Below are positions 17,886 to 25,767 of a DNA stretch of 63,684 nt, piece after piece (position 1 is the first letter of the stretch; every line of letters starts with the position of its first letter). The stretch spans positions 1 through 63,684 of the forward strand of contig CADBBK010000023.1 of NCBI GenBank assembly GCA_902792895.1, given 5' to 3'. The stretch comes from an uncultured Bacteroidales bacterium. Lineage in GTDB: Bacteria; Bacteroidota; Bacteroidia; Bacteroidales; Muribaculaceae. Both the position numbers and the translations under genes were made by a program. A model generated the notes under the pieces. It searched no databases and had not been told where the DNA came from. It worked only from the letters and a program-made list of their open reading frames with translations.

Positions 17886-19022
17886 TTACCTTACATAGAA
17901 GTCACTGGAAACACCCACGCCGCCGGCTTTCAGCTTGCCGTACTTGCCGTTGCCCTGATACTTCTGGGTCCACATGCGGTCTTTGCAGATTTTGCCGTTC
18001 TTGTCTTGGGTGATGTAGTAGCCATAGATGTTGCGTTTTTCGGGCACCAGGCCGTTCATCTTCACATCCCAGTCGTTGCTGGTGATGATGACATCGATGA
18101 CATTGGGATCATCAGCTTTGGCGATGGCTAATGCCTCGGCTTTGAACTTGGCGTGCATTGCGCCAGCCTTGGGCATGGACTTGTACTCGATGTTCTCGGG
18201 CTTGTTGCCTTCCAGCGCCTCCTCGAGGGCCTTGGCAAGCATGCCCGCATAATTGTACATGTAGCGGTCATCATAGTCATATTTCTCGCCGGCTTCGTCC
18301 AGCATCTTGTGGATGGCGAGGGTTAGAATCTGGAACTTGCGGCTGCGCTTGGCGGCATCGGTGGCAGCTGCCACCTCCTTTTCGTCGAGGAAGATGGCTT
18401 GGTGGCCCAGGCTGCAGAACTTGAATTTACCGTCGTGTCTCTCAATCCTGACGCCGCGGGGGCCGCTACCACGGCCGTTGAGTAAGAAACTTTGATTCTC
18501 GGCGTGGAGGGTGCCGTCCGGATCGGAATAGACGCCGTCCATTGCATTTCTGGTGATTCCTGCCAATGTGCTATAGAATTTCCACCAGTTTTCATTCTCT
18601 TTATTAATACTCTCCCATAGTTTTACGTCATAATCTGGCCCTGAATTGATTTTGTTGAGTTGGCAGTTGTGCTTGAAGCGGGCATCCAACTGTTCGCGCA
18701 GGGCCTTGACCTCCTCATCGGGTACGTCGGCGATACCTTTCAAAAATTCTTCAACGCTCTTGCCGTTGTACTGGGGATTCTCGCTCATAGGCCATGGCAG
18801 GGGAGGACGCTGGGTTTCCAAAGCCTGCATCTTGGCCTCTTCCTTGGCCTTTTTGGCTTCCTTCTTGACATCGTCTTTCTTCTTGTCCACGACTTGCTCG
18901 GCTTTCTTCTTGGCCTTGTTCACCAGTCCGCCCAGTTGGGCATTGGCTGTTCCGGGCACGCTCATTGCTGCCATTACCATGACAGCAACCAGTAATGTCT
19001 TGATACTTCTTGTTTTCATCAT
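17886..19022 (-). CDS. secreted protein with Lys/Glu-rich coiled coil, function unknown
   Basis: A 378-residue protein with a signal peptide (about 1-28, ending ANAQ). Residues of about 33-68 are a highly charged Lys/Glu/Asp helix. A globular C-terminal domain (about 150-378) that I do not recognise follows. A TATCTTTG promoter box lies about 60 bases upstream on the minus strand. ATG codons at 19022 and 19019 are equivalent starts. Confidence 0.8.
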   Translation of the reverse strand: MMKTRSIKTLLVAVMVMAAMSVPGTANAQLGGLVNKAKKKAEQVVDKKKDDVKKEAKKAKEEAKMQALETQRPPLPWPMSENPQYNGKSVEEFLKGIADVPDEEVKALREQLDARFKHNCQLNKINSGPDYDVKLWESINKENENWWKFYSTLAGITRNAMDGVYSDPDGTLHAENQSFLLNGRGSGPRGVRIERHDGKFKFCSLGHQAIFLDEKEVAAATDAAKRSRKFQILTLAIHKMLDEAGEKYDYDDRYMYNYAGMLAKALEEALEGNKPENIEYKSMPKAGAMHAKFKAEALAIAKADDPNVIDVIITSNDWDVKMNGLVPEKRNIYGYYITQDKNGKICKDRMWTQKYQGNGKYGKLKAGGVGVSSDFYVR

Positions 19023-19082
19023 GAGATAGGTTTTAGTGGTTTATAATGTTAGAATAAATTTGAGATTTTTAATTGCATATGG

Positions 19083-19090
19083 CAAAGATA
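19083..19090 (-). promoter_or_regulatory. -7 box TATCTTTG (minus strand)
   Basis: On the minus strand this reads TATCTTTG, about 60 bases upstream of the secreted coiled-coil gene. Confidence 0.5.
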
Positions 19091-19121
19091 TGAAATATCT
19101 ATCAAATTACAAACGAAAGAG

Positions 19122-19167
19122 CAAAAAAAAATGAGGATGAGCAACCTTATCGGTGCTCACCCTCATT
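19122..19167 (-). terminator. intrinsic terminator after rplU-rpmA
   Basis: On the minus strand, an interrupted stem of AATGAGG and TGAGCA pairs with TGCTCA and CCTCATT around a short loop and is followed by a run of nine T. It ends the L21/L27 transcript. Confidence 0.85.
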
Positions 19168-19199
19168 CCCTTAGGGTTGGGATTAAATCTCCTTAGTGT

Positions 19200-19445
19200 T
19201 TAGTTCTGCTCCTCCTTGGGGGTGTCCTGGATCACGTTGATGTAGGTGTGACCAGCGCGGTGCTGGAACTCTACAGTACCGTCAACCAGAGCATACAGAG
19301 TGTGGTCCTTGCCCATGCCAACGTTCTTGCCAGGACGGTGCTGGGTACCGCGCTGACGGCGGATGATGTTACCGGCCTTGGCAAACTGACCACCAAAAAT
19401 CTTCACGCCGAGGCGTTTGCTTTCGCTCTCGCGGCCGTTCTTTGA
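19200..19445 (-). pseudogene. rpmA: ribosomal protein L27, start and N-terminus deleted
   Basis: The frame reads [19 protein letters not shown] and continues through a normal L27 to the stop. The usual start (MAHKKGVGSS) and its start codon are absent, because the sequence runs directly into the 3' part of rplU. The only internal start is a GTG at 19406, overlapping the L21 stop TGA, which would make a 68-residue product without the N-terminal tail that reaches the peptidyl-transferase centre. A true deletion would be surprising for such a conserved gene; an assembly error or strain variant is possible. Confidence 0.8.
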
Positions 19446-19732
19446 AACTGCTGGCGATGGCCGTTGAGACGGCGATAGCCTTTGCGACGCTTCTTCTTGA
19501 AGACAATCACGTGTTCACCTTTCACGAGGGGAGCCTTTACCTCGCAAACAACCTTTGCACCTTCGACGGTAGGTGCGCCAACCTTAACGGCACCGTCGGC
19601 ATCTACGAGCAGAACGCGGTCAAACTCTACGTTGTCGCCTTCCTTGCGCTCGTCGCCGAGATAGTGGACATACAACTTCTTGCCGGTCTCGACACGGAAC
19701 TGTTGTCCCTGAATCTCTACAATTGCGTACAT
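19403..19732 (-). CDS. rplU: ribosomal protein L21 with altered C-terminus
   Basis: Residues 1-96 are a standard L21 ([30 protein letters not shown]), a component of the large ribosomal subunit that binds 23S rRNA. After Phe96 the frame enters L27 DNA out of phase and gives 13 foreign residues ([13 protein letters not shown]) in place of the usual last strand of roughly eight to ten residues. The junction is near 19443-19447. The upstream promoter and downstream terminator are intact. Confidence 0.9.
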   Translation of the reverse strand: MYAIVEIQGQQFRVETGKKLYVHYLGDERKEGDNVEFDRVLLVDADGAVKVGAPTVEGAKVVCEVKAPLVKGEHVIVFKKKRRKGYRRLNGHRQQFQRTAARAKANASA

Positions 19733-19825
19733 TTGTTTAATCTTGTAGTTTAAATAACTGTCCCTGAGGCGGCTGGGTATCGTTCTCCAGCGCTTTGCTG
19801 AGCCCCGCGGGCACTAATGCGGGTG

Positions 19826-19833
19826 CAAAGGTA
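19826..19833 (-). promoter_or_regulatory. rplU promoter -7 box TACCTTTG (minus strand)
   Basis: The minus strand reads TACCTTTG, giving a leader of about 85 bases before the L21 start. The leader contains GC-rich complementary segments (around 19765-19812), so some structure is likely. Confidence 0.55.
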
Positions 19834-19928
19834 ATACTTTTCCCCGAACTGGCAAGCGTACAATGTAAAAAAAATTTGATTCGCCTTTCTGATGAGGTTC
19901 GTTTGGCCCGTTTAGTGGCTGCTGATAA

Positions 19929-20669
19929 TCAGAAAGGGTAGGGATAATTGATGTCCCACAGGAACAGGGCATTACCGGGCATGGAGGTGCCGGCGGCGCA
20001 GCGGTCCTTGCGCTCAATGACTTGGCAAAACTGTTCCACGGTCATCTTGTGGCGTCCCACCTCGACCAGGGTGCCGACTATAGCACGCACCATGTTGCGC
20101 AGGAAACGGTCGGCCGTGATGGTGAACACCCACTGATCGTCTTTGCGGGTCCACTTGGCATGGGTGATGCGGCAGTTGTTGGTCTTGACGTCGGTGTGCA
20201 GTTTAGAGAACGAAGTGAAGTCGGTGTAGTCGAGCAGACGGGCCGCTGCCTCGTTCATCAAGTCGAAGTCAAGGCCTGGAGGACAGCGCCAGCTCAACGG
20301 GTAGCGGAACGGGTCCTTATGCCTGACGACAAAGTACTTGTAGGTGCGGCTGACGGCATCAAAGCGTGCGTGGGCATCGTTAGGCACCGGGGCGATGTCG
20401 TAGATGGAGATTTCGGCGGGCAACATGGCATTGAGGCTGTGCACCAGCCGTTGGATATCGACGATGGGCGGCTCAGTGTCAAAGTGGGCGACCATCAGGC
20501 GAGCATTCACGCCGGCATCGGTGCGGCCCGCGCCAGTGATGGGGGTGGGGGTACGCAGCAGCGTGGCCAATGCCTCCTCGATGGTCTGTTGCACCGAGGG
20601 GTCGTGGGGTTGAATCTGCCAGCCGTGGAAGCCAGCCCCCCTGTAGCCCAATCTCATGAAATACCGCAT
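19929..20669 (-). CDS. truA: tRNA pseudouridine(38-40) synthase
   Basis: TruA converts uridines 38-40 of the tRNA anticodon arm to pseudouridine. The 246-residue length is typical. The catalytic Asp51 lies in GAGRTDAGVNA. The C-terminal RNA-binding domain has FLRNMVRAIVGTLVEVG. It starts close to a palindromic intergenic element (20684-20750). Confidence 0.95.
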   Translation of the reverse strand: MRYFMRLGYRGAGFHGWQIQPHDPSVQQTIEEALATLLRTPTPITGAGRTDAGVNARLMVAHFDTEPPIVDIQRLVHSLNAMLPAEISIYDIAPVPNDAHARFDAVSRTYKYFVVRHKDPFRYPLSWRCPPGLDFDLMNEAAARLLDYTDFTSFSKLHTDVKTNNCRITHAKWTRKDDQWVFTITADRFLRNMVRAIVGTLVEVGRHKMTVEQFCQVIERKDRCAAGTSMPGNALFLWDINYPYPF

Positions 20670-20683
20670 TGCCTGTTGCTTTG

Positions 20684-20750
20684 CCTCACGCTAAGACGCT
20701 AAGACGCCAAATGATCAATAACCTTAGCGACTGAGCGGCTTAGCGTGAGA
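20684..20750. repeat. palindromic intergenic element with GCTAAGAC-type units
   Basis: CTCACGCTAAG at 20685-20695 is perfectly inverted at 20739-20749. Inside are further partial repeats (CTAAGACG, CTTAGCGACTGAGCGG). It is a small gene-less example of the inverted short-array layout seen around the four-helix genes and lies between truA and speA. Confidence 0.75.
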
Positions 20751-20761
20751 TGGTTGAAGAT

Positions 20762-22678
20762 TTATTTCTCTAAGTACGTGTAGCCGTAAAGACCGCTGCG
20801 GAAGTTGCGGACGAACTCGTTGCCCTCCTCGCTGGTGATCTTGCCCGAGCGGATGGACTCGCTCACCCAGGTCTCGACGTTGCGCACCAGTTGCTTGGGG
20901 TTGAACTCGACATAGTCGAGCACCTCGGCAACCGTTTCACCATCAATCACCTGGTCAATCTCGTAGTGGTCCTTGAACACGTTGATGTGTACCGCATTGG
21001 TGTCACCGAACAGGTTGTGCATGTCGCCCAGAATCTCCTGGTAGGCGCCCACCAGGAAGATGCCCAGGTAGTAGTGTTGATGGGCTTTGAGCTTGTGCAC
21101 GGGGAGGGAGTGGGCGATGCCCTGGGCCGAGATGAAATTGTTCAGTTTGCCGTCGCTGTCACAGGTCATGTCCTGCAGGGTGGCATAATGGGTGGGCCGC
21201 TCGTTGAGGCGGTCGATGGGCATCACGGGGAATACCTGGTCGATGGCCCAGGCGTCGGGCAACGACTGGAACAGCGAGAAGTTGCAGAAGTACTTGTCGG
21301 GCAGCATGCGGCTCACCGAGCGCAGCTCGTCGGGGGCGTGCTTCATGTTGCGCACAAATCCGTCCACATCGCGGGCGATGGACCAGAAGAGTTTCTCGAC
21401 CATGGCACGGGTGCGCAGGTCGATGAGCCCCAACGAGAAACGGTCGAGCGCCTCGTCGCGGATTTGCAGTGCGTCGTGCCAGTCCTCGAGCAGGCGGACC
21501 TGGTTGATCTTGTCCCAGATCTCATACATGTCGCGCACCAGCTCGTTGTCGTTCTCGCTCACAGAGTCCACCTTGTCGTCCCACTCGGGCAGGGAGGTGG
21601 TCTCGAGCACGTCAACCACGAGCACCGAGTGGTGGGCCGTCAGGGAGCGGCCGCTCTCGGTGATGATGTTGGGGTGCTTGAGGCCGTTCTTGTTGCTGGC
21701 GTCTACCAGGGTGTAAACGGCATCGTTGACATACTCCTGGATGCTGTAGTTCATCGAATGGCTGCTGGCGCTGGAGCGCGTGCCGTCGTAGTCCACGCCC
21801 AAACCGCCGCCGATGTCGACATACTCCACATCAAAGCCCAACTTGGCTAGCTGGACATAGAACTGTGCCGCCTCGCGCAGGGCGTTCTTGATGCGGCGTA
21901 TCTTGGTGATCTGGCTGCCGATGTGGAAGTGGATGAGCTTTAGGCAGTCCTCGAGTTTGTGCTCGCGCAGGTAATCGATGGCGCTGAACAGTTCGCTGGT
22001 GTTCAGGCCGAACTTGCTGCTGTCGCCGCCGCTCTCTTCCCACTTGCCGCTGCCGCTGCTCGAGAGCTTGATGCGGAAACCGATATTGGGACGGATGTGC
22101 AGTCGCTGGGCCACACGGTCGATAAGTTCAAGCTCGCTGAGTTTCTCGACCACGATAAAGATGCGTCGGCCCATCTTCTGGGCCAGCAGGGCGAGTTCTA
22201 CATAGCCCTCATCCTTGTAGCCGTTACAGATGATGACGGGGTTGGCGTTCAGGTCGGTCATGTTGCTGGCAAGCACGGCGTGCAGTTCGGGTTTGCTGCC
22301 AGCCTCCAGGCCGATATTGAACTTCTTGCCGTGCCCGATGATTTCCTCCACCACCTGCCTCATCTGGTTGACCTTGATGGGGTAGACGATGAAGTTGGCG
22401 CCCTGGTACTCGTATTCCTTGGCGGCTTTCTTGAAACAGCTGGAAATCTTGTCAATGCGGTTGTCCAGGATGTCGGGGAAACGCAGCAGCACGGGTGCGG
22501 TCACTTTGCGGGAATGCAACTCGTCCATCACATCGGCAAGATCCACGGGTACACAGCTGCTCTTGGGCGTAACGGTGACGTGGCCATCCTCGTTGATGGA
22601 GAAGTACTTGAGGCCCCAGCCTCCGATGTTGTAGAGTTCGGCGCTATCCTCGATGCGCCACTTGTTGATTGCTGACAC
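20762..22678 (-). CDS. speA: biosynthetic arginine decarboxylase
   Basis: SpeA decarboxylates arginine to agmatine, the first step of polyamine synthesis by this route. The 638-residue length fits. The PLP-binding lysine is in YPIKVNQ (about residue 99), and the PLP phosphate-binding and substrate motifs include GGLGVDYDG and NIITESGR. The protein is cytoplasmic. A TATCTTTG promoter box lies about 50 bases upstream. Confidence 0.96.
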   Translation of the reverse strand: MSAINKWRIEDSAELYNIGGWGLKYFSINEDGHVTVTPKSSCVPVDLADVMDELHSRKVTAPVLLRFPDILDNRIDKISSCFKKAAKEYEYQGANFIVYPIKVNQMRQVVEEIIGHGKKFNIGLEAGSKPELHAVLASNMTDLNANPVIICNGYKDEGYVELALLAQKMGRRIFIVVEKLSELELIDRVAQRLHIRPNIGFRIKLSSSGSGKWEESGGDSSKFGLNTSELFSAIDYLREHKLEDCLKLIHFHIGSQITKIRRIKNALREAAQFYVQLAKLGFDVEYVDIGGGLGVDYDGTRSSASSHSMNYSIQEYVNDAVYTLVDASNKNGLKHPNIITESGRSLTAHHSVLVVDVLETTSLPEWDDKVDSVSENDNELVRDMYEIWDKINQVRLLEDWHDALQIRDEALDRFSLGLIDLRTRAMVEKLFWSIARDVDGFVRNMKHAPDELRSVSRMLPDKYFCNFSLFQSLPDAWAIDQVFPVMPIDRLNERPTHYATLQDMTCDSDGKLNNFISAQGIAHSLPVHKLKAHQHYYLGIFLVGAYQEILGDMHNLFGDTNAVHINVFKDHYEIDQVIDGETVAEVLDYVEFNPKQLVRNVETWVSESIRSGKITSEEGNEFVRNFRSGLYGYTYLEK

Positions 22679-22727
22679 GGCTCAGTAGTATCTTTAGTTT
22701 GTAAAACAATGCGGCTAAATGTGAGCG

Positions 22728-22735
22728 CAAAGATA
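22728..22735 (-). promoter_or_regulatory. speA promoter -7 box TATCTTTG (minus strand)
   Basis: The minus strand reads TATCTTTG about 50 bases before the speA start codon. Confidence 0.5.
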
Positions 22736-22797
22736 ACCATTTTATTGGTTATGACAATAAACTGCCGCCGAAATTGCGCTGCTTCATGGCAATAATA

Positions 22798-22822
22798 CAG
22801 GGAGCCCTGAGAGAGCTCCCTG
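22798..22822 (-). terminator. terminator-like hairpin after the internal-dockerin gene
   Basis: CAGGGAGC pairs with GCTCCCTG around a 9-base loop, just past the stop of the minus-strand gene at 22856. The T tail (TATTATT) is weak. Confidence 0.55.
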
Positions 22823-22855
22823 CATGGTGAGTGTCAAAACTCGGGTGTGGAATCC

Positions 22856-24013
22856 TTACTCCTTGGTCAGGCGCCAGAGGGTGATATTGCCACCAGGTGC
22901 ATACTGGTAAACATTCACACCATCCTCGTCAACCTCGGCATTCAGCCAGTTGGCCTGGAAGCCGTTCTGGTTGCCGTTGACAAATGAGGGCACCTCAACG
23001 ATGGGGGCCTCGGCACCAGCCTCAGCAATGGCAAAGCCATTCTGGTAGTTGGGCGTGAGCGGATAAATGAACAGTTCCATGCCGTCCCAAACGAACGGGA
23101 AGATACCGTTGCAGGCACCCTTGCCGGGGAGAGAGAGGGCTTTCTTGGTGAACAGGTCGCCGTCGGCCGTCAGCTTGGTCGGTGCGCCACTGCGGTAAGC
23201 ATAGATCAGGGCCTCCTCGCCGTTGATGTCGGTGTAGTAGTTGATAACAGTTGAGGACTGACCGATGATGCCACCGTCAACAGCTGCGAGACGGCACTCG
23301 TCGAAGTCAACCTCGCCGCCAGTAACGGCAAAGATGGCAACACCGTCGGTAAAGATAGCGTCTTGGTTGGTGTTACCACCGGTGAGATAGAGCATACCCT
23401 CGTCCATCATGTCACCCTTGGCAAAGCCAAAGAAGTCGCAACGTCCCTGGAAACCGCACTCCTCGGGGATGTCATAGATCTTGGTCTCGCCAGTCTGGGG
23501 ATTGATGACCTTGATGGCCGATCCGGCTGCGTTGCCGGGGAAGACGTTCATGCTGACGATAATGTTTCCGGCTTCGTCGCGGGTAATAGCACAGTTGGGG
23601 CCGCCGCTGAAGGTCGGGCCCTTCAGGCCTGAGAGCAGATAATCGATTAGTGCTGATGCATCGCTGATAGCCACCTCGCCGTCACAGTCCATGTCGCCAT
23701 TGTCAACAATGATGTCACTGGAATCGTTACTGAGCAGGTAGTCGATGAGAGCGGCCACGTCGCTGATGGCAATTTCACCGTCACCGTCCACATCGCCGAC
23801 ATTCTCGGCATAGCGCTTGTCGACGACATAGATCGTCTGAGTGCTCTTTTCATTGATGTAGAACTTGCCATTCATGCCGAAGCCCTGGCGCACTTCACTT
23901 GTCGTGAAGTAGTTGTTGGGGTTGAGTTCCCACACCTTTTCAATCTTGTAGCCGTCGGCATAGGCACCGATGGCTATTGCTGCCATTGCAGCCATTAGTA
24001 AGAATCTTTTCAT
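22856..24013 (-). CDS. secreted protein with internal dockerin-like pair
   Basis: A 385-residue protein with a signal peptide (about 1-19). Residues of about 72-130 hold two dockerin-type repeats (GDVDGDGEIAISDVAALIDYL and a second copy, each with a DxDxDG calcium loop). Unlike the other dockerin proteins here, the pair is internal: beta-strand sequence (TQTIYVVD) precedes it, and a beta-propeller-like region (about 135-385) follows, related in style to the products at 51450 and 52962. This suggests insertion of the dockerin into a propeller protein. Function is unknown; calcium binding and surface attachment are inferred. Confidence 0.8.
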   Translation of the reverse strand: MKRFLLMAAMAAIAIGAYADGYKIEKVWELNPNNYFTTSEVRQGFGMNGKFYINEKSTQTIYVVDKRYAENVGDVDGDGEIAISDVAALIDYLLSNDSSDIIVDNGDMDCDGEVAISDASALIDYLLSGLKGPTFSGGPNCAITRDEAGNIIVSMNVFPGNAAGSAIKVINPQTGETKIYDIPEECGFQGRCDFFGFAKGDMMDEGMLYLTGGNTNQDAIFTDGVAIFAVTGGEVDFDECRLAAVDGGIIGQSSTVINYYTDINGEEALIYAYRSGAPTKLTADGDLFTKKALSLPGKGACNGIFPFVWDGMELFIYPLTPNYQNGFAIAEAGAEAPIVEVPSFVNGNQNGFQANWLNAEVDEDGVNVYQYAPGGNITLWRLTKE

Positions 24014-24387
24014 AAAGCGTTGAAAAATTAATAGTTAATATAAACAATCCGTTAAGTTGGTTATTGTCATTTGATTGGAAACCGTAGTTGGGACCTGAAT
24101 CGATTGCAAATATAATAATAATTTCTGAGAATCCAAAGCATTAATATTTTTTGCCATATATTTAGTGTTTTTTACAATTAATCTGTGCCATGGACTTATA
24201 ATTTTTCACTTGACGAATACCGTAGGGGCAAATTGGCTATCCTGCACGTTAAGTGACTGTTTATCATAGTGCCGGAGTGTGACGAGATGAAAGTGTTAAC
24301 AAAAAAAACGGTTTGTCGTTGACTAGATGGATTATTTGTTATACCTTTGCCCAATAAATATATTATCCACTTTTATTATTTTTTGTT
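24014..24387. promoter_or_regulatory. divergent promoter region
   Basis: This 374-base AT-rich gap contains a minus-strand TATATTTG (24107-24114) for the dockerin gene with a leader of about 90 bases, and a plus-strand TACCTTTG (24342-24349) for the aldolase. I see no gene or repeat array in it. Confidence 0.55.
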
Positions 24388-25389
24388 ATGGTAAATTATA
24401 AGGATCTAGGTCTCGTGAATACCCGCGAGATGTTTGCAAAGGCAGTCGATGGCGGCTATGCCATTCCCGCATTCAACTTCAACAACATGGAGCAGTTACA
24501 GGCTATCATCAAGGCTTGCGCCGAGACGAAGTCGCCTGTTATCCTGCAGGTATCCAGTGGTGCCCGCAAGTATGCCAACCAGACGCTGCTGCGTTACATG
24601 GCCGAGGGCGCTGTAGAGTATGCCAAGGAGTTAGGCTGGGAGCATCCGCAGATCTGCCTCCATCTGGACCATGGTGACACTTTTGAACTGTGCAAGTCGT
24701 GCGTAGACTTCGGTTTCTCGTCGGTAATGATCGACGGTTCTTCGCTCCCCTACGAGGAGAACATCGCCCTGACCAAGAAGGTTGTGGACTATGCCCACCA
24801 GTATGACGTGACCGTTGAGGCTGAGCTGGGTGTGCTCGCTGGCGTTGAAGACGACGTTGTTGCCGAGGAATCACACTACACCAAGCCCGAGGAGGTGATC
24901 GACTTCGCTACCCGCACCGGTTGTGACTCGCTGGCCATCAGCATCGGTACCAGCCATGGCGCTTACAAGTTCAAACCCGAGCAGTGCACCCGTGACCCGA
25001 AGACCGGTAAGCTCGTTCCTCCTCCCCTGGCATTTGACGTGCTCGAGGAGGTAGAGAAGAGGCTCCCCGGCTTCCCCATCGTGCTGCACGGTTCGTCGAG
25101 TGTTCCCCAGGAGTATGTTGACATCATCAACACCCATGGTGGCAACCTGCCCGATGCCGTAGGTATCCCCGAGGATCAGCTGCGCAAGGCTGCCAAGAGT
25201 GCAGTCTGCAAGATCAACATCGACAGCGATAGCCGCCTGGCCTTCACCGCTGCTGTGCGCAAGGTGCTGGCCGAGAAGCCCGGTGAGTTTGACCCCCGCA
25301 AGTATTGCGGTCCCGCCCGCGACGAGATGGTGAAGCTGTACAAGCACAAAATCATCGAGGTGCTCGGCAGCGACGGCAAGGCAGTGTAA
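24388..25389 (+). CDS. fbaA: class II fructose-bisphosphate aldolase
   Basis: This glycolytic and gluconeogenic enzyme interconverts fructose 1,6-bisphosphate with dihydroxyacetone phosphate and glyceraldehyde 3-phosphate. The 333-residue class II form has the zinc/catalytic motif HLDHGD (residues 92-97) and the downstream AELGVLAG and SIGTSHGAYK motifs. It is a single-gene transcript with a strong promoter and terminator. GCT and GTT codons are frequent, as expected for high expression. Confidence 0.96.
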   Translation: MVNYKDLGLVNTREMFAKAVDGGYAIPAFNFNNMEQLQAIIKACAETKSPVILQVSSGARKYANQTLLRYMAEGAVEYAKELGWEHPQICLHLDHGDTFELCKSCVDFGFSSVMIDGSSLPYEENIALTKKVVDYAHQYDVTVEAELGVLAGVEDDVVAEESHYTKPEEVIDFATRTGCDSLAISIGTSHGAYKFKPEQCTRDPKTGKLVPPPLAFDVLEEVEKRLPGFPIVLHGSSSVPQEYVDIINTHGGNLPDAVGIPEDQLRKAAKSAVCKINIDSDSRLAFTAAVRKVLAEKPGEFDPRKYCGPARDEMVKLYKHKIIEVLGSDGKAV

Positions 25390-25424
25390 TCGCAACATCC
25401 TTTAATTACTGAATTGTGACAGTT

Positions 25425-25448
25425 AGAGGCGCTAATTTTAGCGCCTCT
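25425..25448 (+). terminator. intrinsic terminator after the aldolase gene
   Basis: An 11-bp perfect stem (AGAGGCGCTAA with TTAGCGCCTCT) is followed by GCTATTTTG. Confidence 0.75.
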
Positions 25449-25541
25449 GCTATTTTGTTGAGTATCAACTGATTGCAAATAAAAGCGAATTTTCTGGCAA
25501 AAAAAGTCGCTTAAAAATTTGGTCAGTATGTAAATCGGTAT

Positions 25542-25549
25542 TACCTTTG
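25542..25549 (+). promoter_or_regulatory. tRNA-Pro promoter -7 box TACCTTTG
   Basis: TACCTTTG lies 39 bases upstream of the mature tRNA 5' end. Confidence 0.6.
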
Positions 25550-25588
25550 CACCGCTTTACGAAACAATTGCGTTTCGGCAAGTGCGTT

Positions 25589-25663
25589 CGGGGTGTAGCT
25601 CAGTCCGGTTAGAGTACGCGTCTGGGGGGCGTGGGGTCGCTAGTTCGAATCTAGTCACCCCGA
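25589..25663 (+). tRNA. tRNA-Pro (anticodon GGG)
   Basis: The acceptor stem CGGGGTG pairs with CACCCCG, followed by discriminator A. The D arm (GCTC...GAGT), the anticodon loop CTGGGGG with anticodon GGG, and the T arm (GCTAG TTCGAAT CTAGT) are all present. CCA is not encoded. No integrase or attachment-site duplication is seen beside it. Confidence 0.95.
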
Positions 25664-25672
25664 CAACGCAAG

Positions 25673-25708
25673 AAGTGCTGATGATCATTGACCATCGGCA
25701 CTTTTTTA
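25673..25708 (+). terminator. terminator after tRNA-Pro
   Basis: AAGTGCTGATG pairs with CATCGGCACTT (one G-U) and is followed by TTTTAATTTT. Confidence 0.8.
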
Positions 25709-25767
25709 ATTTTAATATGAAAATCGGGACAGTGGACGCTATTCTGTCCCCAAAAATTCGAGTAAAT

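Noticed and set aside
25589-25663. Integration site of a genomic island at tRNA-Pro
   Set aside because: No integrase and no repeated 3' end of the tRNA are seen downstream in the window.
25582-25767. N-terminal extension of the GH53 gene through the tRNA
   Set aside because: The frame crosses tRNA-Pro and its terminator; the MMKR start gives a proper signal peptide.
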